Positions 35,686-46,093 of a DNA stretch of 64,000 nt are shown piece by piece. A model generated the notes under the pieces. The model did not search any database. It had not been told where the DNA came from and saw nothing but the letters and a program-made list of their open reading frames with translations. A program made the translations under genes and the position numbers. The number at the start of each line of letters is the position of its first letter. Position 1 is the stretch's first letter. This DNA is from Promicromonospora sp. AC04 (GTDB lineage Bacteria; Actinomycetota; Actinomycetes; Actinomycetales; Cellulomonadaceae), in contig NZ_QBUG01000002.1 in NCBI RefSeq assembly GCF_003058225.1, positions 682,001-746,000 on the forward strand, written 5' to 3'.

Positions 35686-36417
35686 ATGAACGCATTCACG
35701 GACATCATGGTGCCGGAGTTCCTCGGCACGATGATCCTGATCCTGGCCGGTGCCGGCGTTGTGGCCAACGCTATCCTCCCCAAGAACAAGGGGTTCAACG
35801 GCGGCTGGCTGATGATCAACTTCGGGTGGGGTCTGGCGGTCTTCGCCGGTGTGTTCGTGTCCTTGAAGTCCGGCGCGCACATCAACCCGGCCGTGACGCT
35901 CGGCATCCTCGCCAGCGGGGCCGAGGAGTTCGCTCCGGGCGTCGCCGCCAACTTCGGCAACATGCTCGTGTACTGGGTGGCCCAGCTGATCGGCGCCTTC
36001 GTGGGCGCCATCCTCGCGTACCTGACGTACAAGCAGCACTTCGACGAGGAAGCCGAACCGGGGATCAAGCTCGCCGTCTTCTCCACCGGCCCGGCGATCC
36101 GCTCGTACTGGTGGAACTTCGTCACCGAGGTCATCGGCACGTTCATGCTGGTCTTCGTCATCCTGTCGTTCGGGAACTGGCCGGGCGACATGGGGCCGCT
36201 GGCCGCCGCGCTCCTCGTGACCGGTATCGGCGCGAGCCTCGGTGGTCCTACGGGATACGCCATCAACCCGGCTCGTGACTTCGGCCCGCGCATCGCGCAC
36301 TTCGTCCTGCCCATCCCGGGCAAGGGCTCCAGCGACTGGGCTTACTCGTGGGTCCCGGTGGTGGGACCGCTGGTGGGTGGCGCGCTCGGCGGCCTGCTCG
36401 CCGCGGGCGTCGCCTGA
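35686..36417 (+). CDS. glpF: Glycerol uptake facilitator (aquaglyceroporin)
   Basis: MIP-family channel passing glycerol across the membrane. 243 aa with six predicted helices and the two half-helix NPA boxes: HINPAVTLG (Asn67) and YAINPARDFGPR (Asn194). The residue after the second NPA is Arg-Asp, the Asp being typical of glycerol-conducting members. It sits between glpD and glpK, 102 bases after the former and 65 before the latter, each with its own RBS. Confidence 0.96.
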   Translation: MNAFTDIMVPEFLGTMILILAGAGVVANAILPKNKGFNGGWLMINFGWGLAVFAGVFVSLKSGAHINPAVTLGILASGAEEFAPGVAANFGNMLVYWVAQLIGAFVGAILAYLTYKQHFDEEAEPGIKLAVFSTGPAIRSYWWNFVTEVIGTFMLVFVILSFGNWPGDMGPLAAALLVTGIGASLGGPTGYAINPARDFGPRIAHFVLPIPGKGSSDWAYSWVPVVGPLVGGALGGLLAAGVA

Positions 36418-36482
36418 CCCGAAGCGGAGCCGCAGGCTCAGGCGACAAACAAGCAGTGTGACAGACAAGGGAGTCAATACCG

Positions 36483-37997
36483 ATGGCTGACTACGTACTC
36501 GCGATCGACCAGGGCACTACGAGCACCAGGGCGATCGTCTTCAACCACGCCGGGACCATCGTGTCCTCCGGCCAGATCGAGCACGACCAGGTCTTCCCGA
36601 GGGCGGGATGGGTCGAGCACCGGCCGGAACAGATCTGGGACAACACCCGCGAGGTCGTGGGCCTCGCGCTGACCAGGGCGAACATCAACTACAGCGATCT
36701 CGCCGCCGTCGGCATCACCAACCAGCGTGAGACCACGGTGGTGTGGGACAAGACGACCGGCAAGCCGGTCTACAACGCGATCGTCTGGCAGGACACCCGC
36801 ACGCAGGCGATAGTCGACGAGCTCGGCGGGTCCGAGGGCGCGGACAAGTACAAGGCGATAGTGGGTCTGCCGCTCGCCACCTACTTCTCCGGCCCCAAGG
36901 TCAAGTGGATCCTCGACAACGTCGAGGGCGCGCGCGCGGCCGCCGACCGCGGCGACCTGCTGTTCGGCAACACCGACGCGTGGGTCCTGTGGAACATGAC
37001 CGGCGGGGTCGACGGCGGCGTGCACGTCACCGACGTCACCAACGCGTCCCGCACCATGCTCATGGACCTCGACACGCTGTCCTGGCGCGAGGACATCGCC
37101 GCGGACATGACCATCCCGCTGTCGATGCTCCCCGAGATCCGCTCCTCCTCGGAGGTGTACGGGGAAGGGCGCACCAAGGGCATGGTGCCCGGCGTGCCTA
37201 TCGCGGGCATCCTCGGCGACCAGCAGGCGGCGACGTTCGGGCAGGCGTGCTTCGAGGTGGGTACCGCGAAGAACACGTACGGCACCGGCAACTTCATGCT
37301 GCTCAACACCGGCACGGAGAAGGTGCCGTCCGAGAACGGCCTGCTCACCACGGTCTGCTACAAGATCGGCGACGCCGACGCCATCTACGCGCTCGAGGGC
37401 TCCATCGCCGTCACGGGGTCACTGGTCCAATGGCTCCGCGACAACCTGGGCATGTTCACCGACTCGCCCGACGTCGAATGGCTCGCCCGCAAGGTCGAGG
37501 ACAACGGCGGCGCGTACTTCGTGCCGGCCTTCTCCGGCCTGTTCGCGCCGTACTGGCGGCCCGACGCGCGGGGTGCGCTCGTGGGCCTGACCCGGTTCGT
37601 CAACCGGAACCACATAGCGCGGGCCGCGCTGGAGGCTACGGCGTTCCAGACCCGCGAGGTCATGGACGCCATGCGGGCCGACTCCGGCGTGGAGCTCACC
37701 GAGCTCAAGGTCGACGGCGGCATGGTCGCCAACGAGCTGCTCATGCAGTTCCAGGCCGACCAGCTCGGGGTTCCCGTCGTCCGGCCCGTGGTCGCGGAGA
37801 CCACGGCGCTCGGCGCGGCGTACGCCGCGGGTATCGCCGTCGGCTTCTGGAAGGGCGAGTCCGACGTCACCGCCAACTGGGCCGAGGACCGGCGGTGGAC
37901 GCCCGATGTGGAGGAGAGCGAGCGGGACCGGCTGTACCGGAGCTGGAAGAAGGCCGTGACGAAGACGTTCGACTGGGTCGACTCGGACGTCTCCTAG
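36483..37997 (+). CDS. glpK: Glycerol kinase
   Basis: Phosphorylates glycerol with ATP. 504 aa, full length. FGGY family: N-terminal [21 protein letters not shown]-equivalent VWQDTRTQ, the ATP/phosphate segment [19 protein letters not shown], and the C-terminal [22 protein letters not shown] His in the activation loop of Firmicute enzymes that is phosphorylated by HPr is not obvious here. Last gene of the glp operon, followed by a 17-bp hairpin. Confidence 0.97.
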   Translation: MADYVLAIDQGTTSTRAIVFNHAGTIVSSGQIEHDQVFPRAGWVEHRPEQIWDNTREVVGLALTRANINYSDLAAVGITNQRETTVVWDKTTGKPVYNAIVWQDTRTQAIVDELGGSEGADKYKAIVGLPLATYFSGPKVKWILDNVEGARAAADRGDLLFGNTDAWVLWNMTGGVDGGVHVTDVTNASRTMLMDLDTLSWREDIAADMTIPLSMLPEIRSSSEVYGEGRTKGMVPGVPIAGILGDQQAATFGQACFEVGTAKNTYGTGNFMLLNTGTEKVPSENGLLTTVCYKIGDADAIYALEGSIAVTGSLVQWLRDNLGMFTDSPDVEWLARKVEDNGGAYFVPAFSGLFAPYWRPDARGALVGLTRFVNRNHIARAALEATAFQTREVMDAMRADSGVELTELKVDGGMVANELLMQFQADQLGVPVVRPVVAETTALGAAYAAGIAVGFWKGESDVTANWAEDRRWTPDVEESERDRLYRSWKKAVTKTFDWVDSDVS

Positions 37998-38010
37998 GTC
38001 TTACCTCCGT

Positions 38011-38051
38011 GGCTCGCCCTGCCAACCCTGACGAGGTTGGCAGGGCGAGTC
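38011..38051. terminator. 17-bp hairpin after glpK
   Basis: Arms 38011-38027 (GGCTCGCCCTGCCAACC) and 38035-38051 pair over 17 bp with one G-T and a 7-base loop. It lies between the convergent glpK and SUKH-like genes. No U-tract. Confidence 0.75.
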
Positions 38052-38090
38052 ATGGCGCGAGCCTTCTCCAACCAGGCATACCGGGCGAGC

Positions 38091-38672
38091 TCAGGCCAGC
38101 TGCTGCTCTTGCTCCGCACGTGCCCGCTCCGCGCCCGACTGCTCCGTGAGGGTCGACAGCAACCGCGACCACCAGGTGTCGGGCTTGCGAAACGCGAACG
38201 TGTCACGCTCCTGGAGAAGACGGGAGAGCTCCTCCGCGGCCAGCGCCTGTTCGTCGGCGCTCCTGCCGTCGGTGTGACAGAAGGCCCCGATGCGATGAAC
38301 GAAGTCGACAAAGTCGCTGAACGTGCCGTTGACGACCTCGATGGCGGGACCGGCGTCGTCCAACGAGCACACCACGACCACGCTGTTCTTCACGTCGAGG
38401 AAGTAGCGCATCGTCTGATCCTGTCCTGGCGCCCCCAGGAATAGTGCCGCGCTGGTGCTGCCGTCCGGGGAGTCGAGCATCTGAACTCTGAACAGGCCGG
38501 GCTCGCCGTCGAGCTCCGTGGTGAACGCCACTCCGGCATCACTGGGCAGCCCGACGTGGGACAGCAGCAGCGCGTCGAGCTCCGAGCACCCGAGACCCAC
38601 GGCGTCGTCGAAGTCGAGAGCAATGATGTTCTCCTCGCCGAAGATGTCGGAGAGGTCGTCGCGTGTAAGCAT
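38091..38672 (-). CDS. SUKH-4-like immunity protein
   Basis: 193 aa cytoplasmic protein. The layout MLTRDDLSDIFGEENI, then SHVGLPSDAGVAF, a middle beta-rich segment with LFLGAPGQDQTMRYFLD, and VVNGTFSDFVDFVHRIGAF resembles the SUKH-4 family, which neutralises nuclease and other polymorphic toxins. ATG 38672 has AAAGGAACC upstream; the longer frame adds unrelated residues. No toxin, WXG100 or secretion gene lies next to it, so it is an orphan here and could protect against toxins of kin strains. Assignment is from remembered family pattern, not a search. Confidence 0.6.
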   Translation of the reverse strand: MLTRDDLSDIFGEENIIALDFDDAVGLGCSELDALLLSHVGLPSDAGVAFTTELDGEPGLFRVQMLDSPDGSTSAALFLGAPGQDQTMRYFLDVKNSVVVVCSLDDAGPAIEVVNGTFSDFVDFVHRIGAFCHTDGRSADEQALAAEELSRLLQERDTFAFRKPDTWWSRLLSTLTEQSGAERARAEQEQQLA

Positions 38673-38788
38673 GCGGGTCGGTTCCTTTACGAGGAGTTTC
38701 CTGGAGGGCCGGACGCGCATACCACCACAATTTGTACCAGCGATCAATGCCCGCGCGAGCCGCGGGGCCTGACCGATAGCGTGGCCCC

Positions 38789-40087
38789 GTGCCCATCAGC
38801 TACACCCTTCCCGGCGTCCACGTCACCGACCACTCCATCGACGTCCCGCTCGACTGGTCCCAGCCCGACGGCTCGCCCACGATCTCGGTGTTCGCCCGCG
38901 AGCTCGTGGACCCCACGCGCCGCACCGAGGACCTGCCGCTCCTCGTGTTCCTGCAGGGCGGCCCCGGCGGCAAGGGCCCGCGGCCCACCGGCCCGGACGG
39001 CTGGGTCGGCTCGGCCCTGAGCCGGTTCCGCGTGGTGCTGCTGGACCAGCGCGGCACCGGGCGGTCCAGCGCCGTCCGGGCGGCCACGCTCACCGCCCTC
39101 GGCACCCCGGAGCAGCAGGCCGAGTACCTCACGCACTTCCGCGCCGACAACATCGTGCACGACGCCGAGCACGTCCGGAAGACGCTCTTCGACGGCCGGC
39201 GCTGGACGTCGCTGGGGCAGTCCTACGGCGGCTTCATCACGATGACCTACCTGTCGTTCGCCTCAGAGGGCCTGAACGCGAGCATCGTGACCGGCGGCCT
39301 GCCGGGTCTCACGGCGTCGGCCCGGGAGGTCTACGAGCGCACCCAGCCGCGCGTGGTGGCCAGGAACGAGCAGTTCCGAGCGCGCTACCCGCACGTTACG
39401 AAAGCCCTCGGGCGCATCGCCGACCGCCTCACGACGGGCGACGTGACGGAGCCCGGCGGCGACACGCTGACCACCCGACGGTTCCAGATGCTCGGCAACG
39501 ACTTCGGCATGAAGCCCGGCTTCGAGCGCGTGCACTGGATCATCGACGAGGCGTTCGACTCCCCGCACGGCGGTCCCCTCAGCGACACGTTCCGCGCCAC
39601 TGTCGCGGCCGAGACGTCGTTCGCGACCAACCCGCTGTACGCGCTCCTGCACGAGTCGATCTACGCCCAGTCCCACACCGGCCCGACGGCGTGGGCGGCC
39701 CAGTCGGTGCGCGACGCCGACCCGGCGTTCAGCGAGAAGGCCCGACCCCTGCTGATGACCGGCGAGATGATCTACCCCTGGATGTTCTCCGAGATCAGCG
39801 CGCTGCGGCCGTTCGAGGCCGCGGCGAACACGCTCGCGGAGCGGCAGGACTGGGGCGACCTGTACGACCTGCACCGTCTCGCGGACAACGAGGTTCCGGT
39901 GGAGGCAGCCGTCTACTTCGACGACATGTTCGTCGACTCGTCCCTCTCCTTGGAGACGGCCGCGCACGTGGGCAACGTCGCGCCGTGGGTGACCAACGAG
40001 TTCGAGCACGACGGCCTGCGCCTCGGCGACGTCCTGCCCAGGCTCCTGGACCGCCTGGACGCCCGAGGCGGCCCCCTCCGCGACTGA
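38789..40087 (+). CDS. Alpha/beta-hydrolase, proline iminopeptidase-like
   Basis: Serine hydrolase, 432 aa, likely removing N-terminal proline or other residues from peptides. LLVFLQGGPGGKGPRP forms the oxyanion region, VVLLDQRGTGRSS follows, and the nucleophile elbow is LGQSYGG (Ser). A C-terminal His is in the AAHVGNVAPWVTNEFEHDGL region. Length and order match prolyl aminopeptidases of family S33. No signal peptide, so cytoplasmic. GTG start; TAGCGT ends 6 bases before it, suggesting a leaderless transcript. Confidence 0.88.
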   Translation: MPISYTLPGVHVTDHSIDVPLDWSQPDGSPTISVFARELVDPTRRTEDLPLLVFLQGGPGGKGPRPTGPDGWVGSALSRFRVVLLDQRGTGRSSAVRAATLTALGTPEQQAEYLTHFRADNIVHDAEHVRKTLFDGRRWTSLGQSYGGFITMTYLSFASEGLNASIVTGGLPGLTASAREVYERTQPRVVARNEQFRARYPHVTKALGRIADRLTTGDVTEPGGDTLTTRRFQMLGNDFGMKPGFERVHWIIDEAFDSPHGGPLSDTFRATVAAETSFATNPLYALLHESIYAQSHTGPTAWAAQSVRDADPAFSEKARPLLMTGEMIYPWMFSEISALRPFEAAANTLAERQDWGDLYDLHRLADNEVPVEAAVYFDDMFVDSSLSLETAAHVGNVAPWVTNEFEHDGLRLGDVLPRLLDRLDARGGPLRD

Positions 40088-40102
40088 CTCGTGAACGGCG
40101 GG

Positions 40103-41488
40103 TCAGTACGTGTACGTGTTCAGCGTCGTCAACGCCGCGGCAGGGTTGCCGATGTCGTAGCGGTCGACCGCCACGAAAGTCGGCTTCTTGCGGGCGGCCG
40201 GCTGGCAGAACCGCTGGGCGCGGTTGAGCAGCCGCTCGTTGTCGGTCCGGGCCGTCGCCTCGATCGGGGTGTCCCGGAAGTGGTTCATCACGAACAGCGG
40301 CCGGAAACCGCTCCCGGTCTGCGTCAGCGGGATGTTCGTGCCGGCGTCGTACCAACGGCTGTAGCAGGACCAGTCCGACTCGCCGACGCCGGAGCCCATG
40401 GACCAGTAGTTCTCCACGGTCCACTCACGCTGGTACAGCACGCCGAAGCTCTCCCGGGTCAGGCCGGCGGCCTCGTCGTCGGACCGGCTGTGGTCGCTGA
40501 AGATCAGCAGGCGGTCGTTGTCCGCGATCAGCCGGGCCATCGTGGGCCACCCGTTCTCGCGGACGCCGGTCCGGTCGGGGCGGTAGAGCACGTCCGACAG
40601 CCCCGCGACGCGGTCGAGCTCGCTCCGCAGCACGCCCGGTTCCACGTAGTCCTCGAGGAACACGGTGACGAACTGGTCGGGGTGGGCGTCCAGGAAGTCG
40701 ACCATCCGCTGGAGGTCGACCCACAGGGCGACCGGGCTGCTCACCAGCGTGCAGCTGTTGTGGCAGAGGATCGCGCCGTCGCCGGTCTGGTGGATGTCCA
40801 GCTGGAAGCCGCGCACGCCGTCGGCGAGCTGCTGCTCGATGCCGCGGACCTGGTTGGGCACGAGGTTGACGAACGGCGGTGCGAAGCCGCCGTCCACCCC
40901 GTTCGCGTAGGCGTTGTGCGCGGTGAGGAACGACATCTGGTCGAGGGTGCGCTCGTCGGCGGGCGGCATCGGGTCGGTCACCGGACCGACCGGGGTGAGG
41001 TACCACTCGGCGAGCGCCCCTCTGCCGCCGACCACGAGCTGCGCCGGGTAGTTCGCGCCGCCCGGCTTGGCACCGACGGTGAGGTAGCTCTCGGCGCCTG
41101 GCGCCTTGAGGCCGTACCGGTCGCCACCGACGTCGACGACCTCCCAGGCGGCGTCCGACCCCGCGCAACCGACGGTCCGGGCCTGGCCGCCGGAGCGGCC
41201 CAGGCAGCTGCCCGCCGCGTCGACGCTCTCCAGGACGTAGGCGGACCCGACGGCCCGGAGGGTCCACTGCTGGCGGTCCTCGTTGCCCTTCGGCCGGTGC
41301 TGCTCGACGGCGCCCGCGGCGTCGGACGCGTTGAGCCCGGTGGTCGCGCTCTGCAGGTAGTAGACCCCGCCGGGCGGGGCCGCCTCGGCGGCCTGCGCCG
41401 GGGCCACGAGCACCTGCGCCGGCGGCGCGACGACGGCGGTGACTGCCAGGGCCGCGACGACGGCGAGCAGAGCTCGGGAGGTTCTCAT
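40103..41488 (-). CDS. Secreted PI-PLC-like protein with ricin-type N-terminal domain
   Basis: Exported protein, 461 aa. Signal peptide MRTSRALLAVVAALAVTAVV then PAQAAEA. Residues ~40-160 resemble a beta-trefoil/ricin domain (YYLQSATTGLNASD, RQQWTLRAVG, GSCLGRSGG). Residues ~175-461 resemble phosphatidylinositol-specific phospholipase C: QMSFLTAHNAYAN carries one catalytic His and GVRGFQLDIHQTGDGAILCHN the second His region. Length and order fit secreted PLC-like phosphodiesterases. The substrate is not clear. ATG 41488 has GGAAGGG upstream. Confidence 0.83.
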   Translation of the reverse strand: MRTSRALLAVVAALAVTAVVAPPAQVLVAPAQAAEAAPPGGVYYLQSATTGLNASDAAGAVEQHRPKGNEDRQQWTLRAVGSAYVLESVDAAGSCLGRSGGQARTVGCAGSDAAWEVVDVGGDRYGLKAPGAESYLTVGAKPGGANYPAQLVVGGRGALAEWYLTPVGPVTDPMPPADERTLDQMSFLTAHNAYANGVDGGFAPPFVNLVPNQVRGIEQQLADGVRGFQLDIHQTGDGAILCHNSCTLVSSPVALWVDLQRMVDFLDAHPDQFVTVFLEDYVEPGVLRSELDRVAGLSDVLYRPDRTGVRENGWPTMARLIADNDRLLIFSDHSRSDDEAAGLTRESFGVLYQREWTVENYWSMGSGVGESDWSCYSRWYDAGTNIPLTQTGSGFRPLFVMNHFRDTPIEATARTDNERLLNRAQRFCQPAARKKPTFVAVDRYDIGNPAAALTTLNTYTY

Positions 41489-41552
41489 CGGGTGGGACCC
41501 TTCCTCGGGACTGCGATCCGAAGACCGGCCGGGCAGACGCCGACCGGGTGAA

Positions 41553-42272
41553 TCACACCAGGCGGGAACGCCCGCTGTCATCAGTGATTCCCCCAACGCC
41601 GCGCAGCGTCGGGAGCGACGCGACCAGGTATCCGTCCACCTCGACGACGTCGCCGGCGGCGAGCGGCGGTTCTTCGGCCGGGAAGCAGAGGGTTACCTGG
41701 AAGCCGTCGGTCTGCACGCGCGCGGCGATGAAGGCCTGGCCGGTGCGGGAGACGGCGCGCTGCTCGACCGCCAGCACGACGCCGGTCAGGTGCGCGACGG
41801 CGTCGGTCGACGCGGCGTACGCGCCGGTCGGCTCGAAGACCAGGCCGGACACGGCGCCGTCGGCCCGCCCGATCACCTGGACGGAGTTGCCGAGCACGAC
41901 TATCGATACCGGGCCCGTGATCGGGTGCTCCGCGGCACCGAGCAGGGCTAGCTCCTCGAGCTGGCAGGCGATCTCGGTGATGACCTCGTCGTGCTGGTTC
42001 ACGAGCTCGGCGAGCACGAGCCCGCCGTCGACCGCCTGCGGCTCGGACATGATGGCGCCGGGCGCCGCGTAGAAGGTGGGCGTGACCACCCGCACGAGGT
42101 CGCCCTCGGTGGTGATGATCAGGCGGGCGCCGGACGCGTCGGTCCAGATGTGCACACCGACCTCGCCGTCCTTGGCGATCGTCTCTGCCTCGGAGCGAGC
42201 AGAGGCCACCATGTCGCGAAAGTCGCTACGTCGCCAGACGTCCAGTCCGATGCAAGCCAGGTTCGATGCCAC
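41553..42272 (-). CDS. Conserved hypothetical protein
   Basis: Not recognised. 239 aa, no signal peptide and no membrane helix. N-terminal ~35 residues include WRRSDFRDMVASARSEAETI, then alternating beta-rich segments (VGVHIWTDASGARLIITTEGDLVRVVTPTF) and a C-terminal VAAGDVVEVDGYLVASLPTL. The repeated short beta pattern suggests a soluble beta-sandwich. GTG start at 42272. It lies between the RamB-like regulator and the PI-PLC-like gene, all on the reverse strand, with small gaps. Confidence 0.72.
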   Translation of the reverse strand: MASNLACIGLDVWRRSDFRDMVASARSEAETIAKDGEVGVHIWTDASGARLIITTEGDLVRVVTPTFYAAPGAIMSEPQAVDGGLVLAELVNQHDEVITEIACQLEELALLGAAEHPITGPVSIVVLGNSVQVIGRADGAVSGLVFEPTGAYAASTDAVAHLTGVVLAVEQRAVSRTGQAFIAARVQTDGFQVTLCFPAEEPPLAAGDVVEVDGYLVASLPTLRGVGGITDDSGRSRLV

Positions 42273-42328
42273 GGTTGCCTACGCTAACCCGGCAGCGCGC
42301 GGAGGACCCGCCAGAAACTACATGCCCG

Positions 42329-43816
42329 TCATTCGGGCGAGTGCTTGTCCAGGAACGAGTACACCTCGGCGTCGTCGACACCAGGGAACGCGCCGCGCGG
42401 CAGGGCCGCCAGGATCTGCTGGTGCATACGCCCTGACGGCCAGGCCTCGCCGGACCACCGCTCGGTGAGCTCCGGCGCCGGCCGCTGGCAGCAGGCCGGG
42501 TCCGGGCAGGTGGAGACGCGCCGCACCTGCGTGTCCCGCCCACGGAACCACTTGGCGTGCGCGTACGGCACGCCAACCGTGATGGAGAAGGCGCCCGACC
42601 CGCCGTCGGGCCCGCCGGCGGGCGACATCGATCCCGTCTGGGTGGAGCACCAGAACGTCCCGGCAGGGGTGTCGGTGTACTGGTAGAACTCGGTGGCCCG
42701 GTCGCGCCGCTCGAACGCCTCCCGTGCCGCCCACCGCCGGCAGATCAGCTGCCCCTCGATGGCGCCCGTGACGTCCTGCGGGAACGGCAGGCCGTCGTTC
42801 GCGTAGCCGCGGAACAGGGCGCCGTCGGGCCCCACCCGCAGGAAGTGCAGCGGGATGCCGAGGTGGTGCGTCGCGAGGTTGGTGAGCCGCATCGCGGCGG
42901 CCTCGTGCGTGACGCCGAAGGCGTCGCGGAAGTCCTCGACCGCGAGGTCGCGCTCCCGCTTGCGCGCCTCCAGGAACGGCACGGCCACGAACTGCGGCGC
43001 GAGGCACGCAGAGGCGAAGTAGGTGATCTCCACGCGCTGGCGCAGGAACTCGCCGTAGGAGCGGGGCCGGTCGTGCTCCAGCACCCGGTGCGCGAGCGCC
43101 TGCAGCGCGAGCGACCGGAGGCCGTGGCCGCCCGGGGTCGACGCCGGAGGCAGGTAGATGCGTCCGTTGCGCAGGTCGGTCACGGACCGCGCGGACCGCG
43201 GCAGGTCGTCGACGTGCAGCAGCGTGAAGCCCATCTGCTCCGCCATCCGCGCCACCGTGCGGTGCGTCAGCGCACCGCCGGTGTATCCGGCGGCCTTGAC
43301 CAGCTGTTCCGCGACGGCCTCGAACTGCGGGTAGTGGTTGTTGCGGGCCTCCCGCTCCAGGCGCAGGTCGGTATTGGCCCGCCGCGCCTCCTCGGGTGTG
43401 GCGATCGCCATCTGCTCGCGCCGGGCCAGCTCGTCGTGCAGACCCACGAGCTGCTCCAGCACGGGCATCGGCAGCTTCTGGCTGGGCTTGACGGCGGGCA
43501 CGCCGAGCGTGGTGAACAGCGGCCCGCGCTGCGCCCGGTCGAGCGCGATCTCCAGGGCCGCGCGGCGCGACGGCGGCTCCGCGCTGAGCAGCTCGCTCAT
43601 CGGCACGCCGAGCGCCTCCGCGATCGACCGGAGGAGTCCCAGCCGAGGTTCGCGCCGCCCGTTCTCCACGAGCGACAGCAGGCTCGGGGCCGAGCCCACC
43701 TTCTCGCCGAGCGCGTCCAGCGTGAGCCCCTGCGCGGTGCGCAGGTGCCGGATCCGGCGCCCCAGCGTGATGAGGTCTGTCTCCGTGCCCGACGTCGCCT
43801 CGCTTGGGTTCGGCAC
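42329..43816 (-). CDS. RamB/ScfR-type XRE transcriptional regulator of carbon metabolism
   Basis: DNA-binding regulator, 495 aa. N-terminal XRE helix-turn-helix (IRHLRTAQGLTLDALGEKVGSAPSLLSLVENGRR), an IrrE/ImmA-like middle (ALAHRVLEHDRPRSYGEFLRQRVEITYFASACL), and the C-terminal short-chain fatty-acyl-regulator domain with a cysteine cluster (STCPDPACCQRP). This is the RamB/PrpR architecture that controls acetate, glyoxylate and propionate genes in Corynebacterium and Mycobacterium. GTG 43816 is chosen because GGAGGG lies 4 bases before it; a GTG at 43870 is in frame. It is divergent from pckG, a fitting target. Confidence 0.88.
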   Translation of the reverse strand: MPNPSEATSGTETDLITLGRRIRHLRTAQGLTLDALGEKVGSAPSLLSLVENGRREPRLGLLRSIAEALGVPMSELLSAEPPSRRAALEIALDRAQRGPLFTTLGVPAVKPSQKLPMPVLEQLVGLHDELARREQMAIATPEEARRANTDLRLEREARNNHYPQFEAVAEQLVKAAGYTGGALTHRTVARMAEQMGFTLLHVDDLPRSARSVTDLRNGRIYLPPASTPGGHGLRSLALQALAHRVLEHDRPRSYGEFLRQRVEITYFASACLAPQFVAVPFLEARKRERDLAVEDFRDAFGVTHEAAAMRLTNLATHHLGIPLHFLRVGPDGALFRGYANDGLPFPQDVTGAIEGQLICRRWAAREAFERRDRATEFYQYTDTPAGTFWCSTQTGSMSPAGGPDGGSGAFSITVGVPYAHAKWFRGRDTQVRRVSTCPDPACCQRPAPELTERWSGEAWPSGRMHQQILAALPRGAFPGVDDAEVYSFLDKHSPE

Positions 43817-43908
43817 GTCGCCCTCCGTCCAGTCGTGTCCGGTCGCGTCCAGTCGTGTGACGCCCGTCACCCGAGATGCACCCGGGACAGGCCAACAGGA
43901 ACCCGCTC

Positions 43909-43925
43909 CTTCACACTACGTGAAG
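43909..43925. promoter_or_regulatory. Inverted repeat between RamB-like regulator and pckG
   Basis: CTTCAC-ACTAC-GTGAAG in the 214-base divergent region. A TTGACA follows at 43937. Could be an operator for the regulator, but the dyad is short. Confidence 0.35.
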
Positions 43926-44030
43926 ATCGGCGATTCTTGACAGGCTGGGGACTGGAATTCCGGGCGATCCGCACGTGAGAGTGGAAACAAGCCCGCCACC
44001 GTGGCCCGCCGCATGACGATCGGAGAGCAC

Positions 44031-45944
<1,914 letters not shown>

Positions 45945-45952
45945 TCTCGGGC

Positions 45953-45999
45953 GGCTGACGGCGCGACTTCTCGGGTGGCTACCCGTCGCGCCGTCGGCC
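45953..45999. terminator. 15-bp hairpin after pckG
   Basis: Arms 45953-45967 and 45985-45999 (GGCTGACGGCGCGAC / GTCGCGCCGTCGGCC), one mismatch, begins 9 bases past the pckG stop. Confidence 0.7.
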
Positions 46000-46013
46000 G
46001 TCCGGACAAGCGT

Positions 46014-46047
46014 CCCCGGCCGGGTTATTGAGGCATCCCGGCCGGGG
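46014..46047. terminator. 11-bp perfect inverted repeat between pckG and trpS
   Basis: CCCCGGCCGGG (46014-46024) and CCCGGCCGGGG (46037-46047) with a 12-base loop containing TTATTGAGG. Second of three stacked dyads. Confidence 0.6.
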
Positions 46048-46055
46048 ATCTCCCT

Positions 46056-46077
46056 TGTCCACAGGGCCCTGTGGACA
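46056..46077. terminator. 22-bp perfect palindrome near trpS 3' end
   Basis: TGTCCACAGGG followed directly by CCCTGTGGACA. With no loop, it may be a protein site rather than a terminator. It lies 17 bases from the trpS stop. Confidence 0.55.
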
Positions 46078-46093
46078 GGGCCTCGCCCAGGTT

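Noticed and set aside
43937-43942. TTGACA as -35 of pckG
   Set aside because: No acceptable -10 lies 16-18 bases downstream, so I did not call a promoter.
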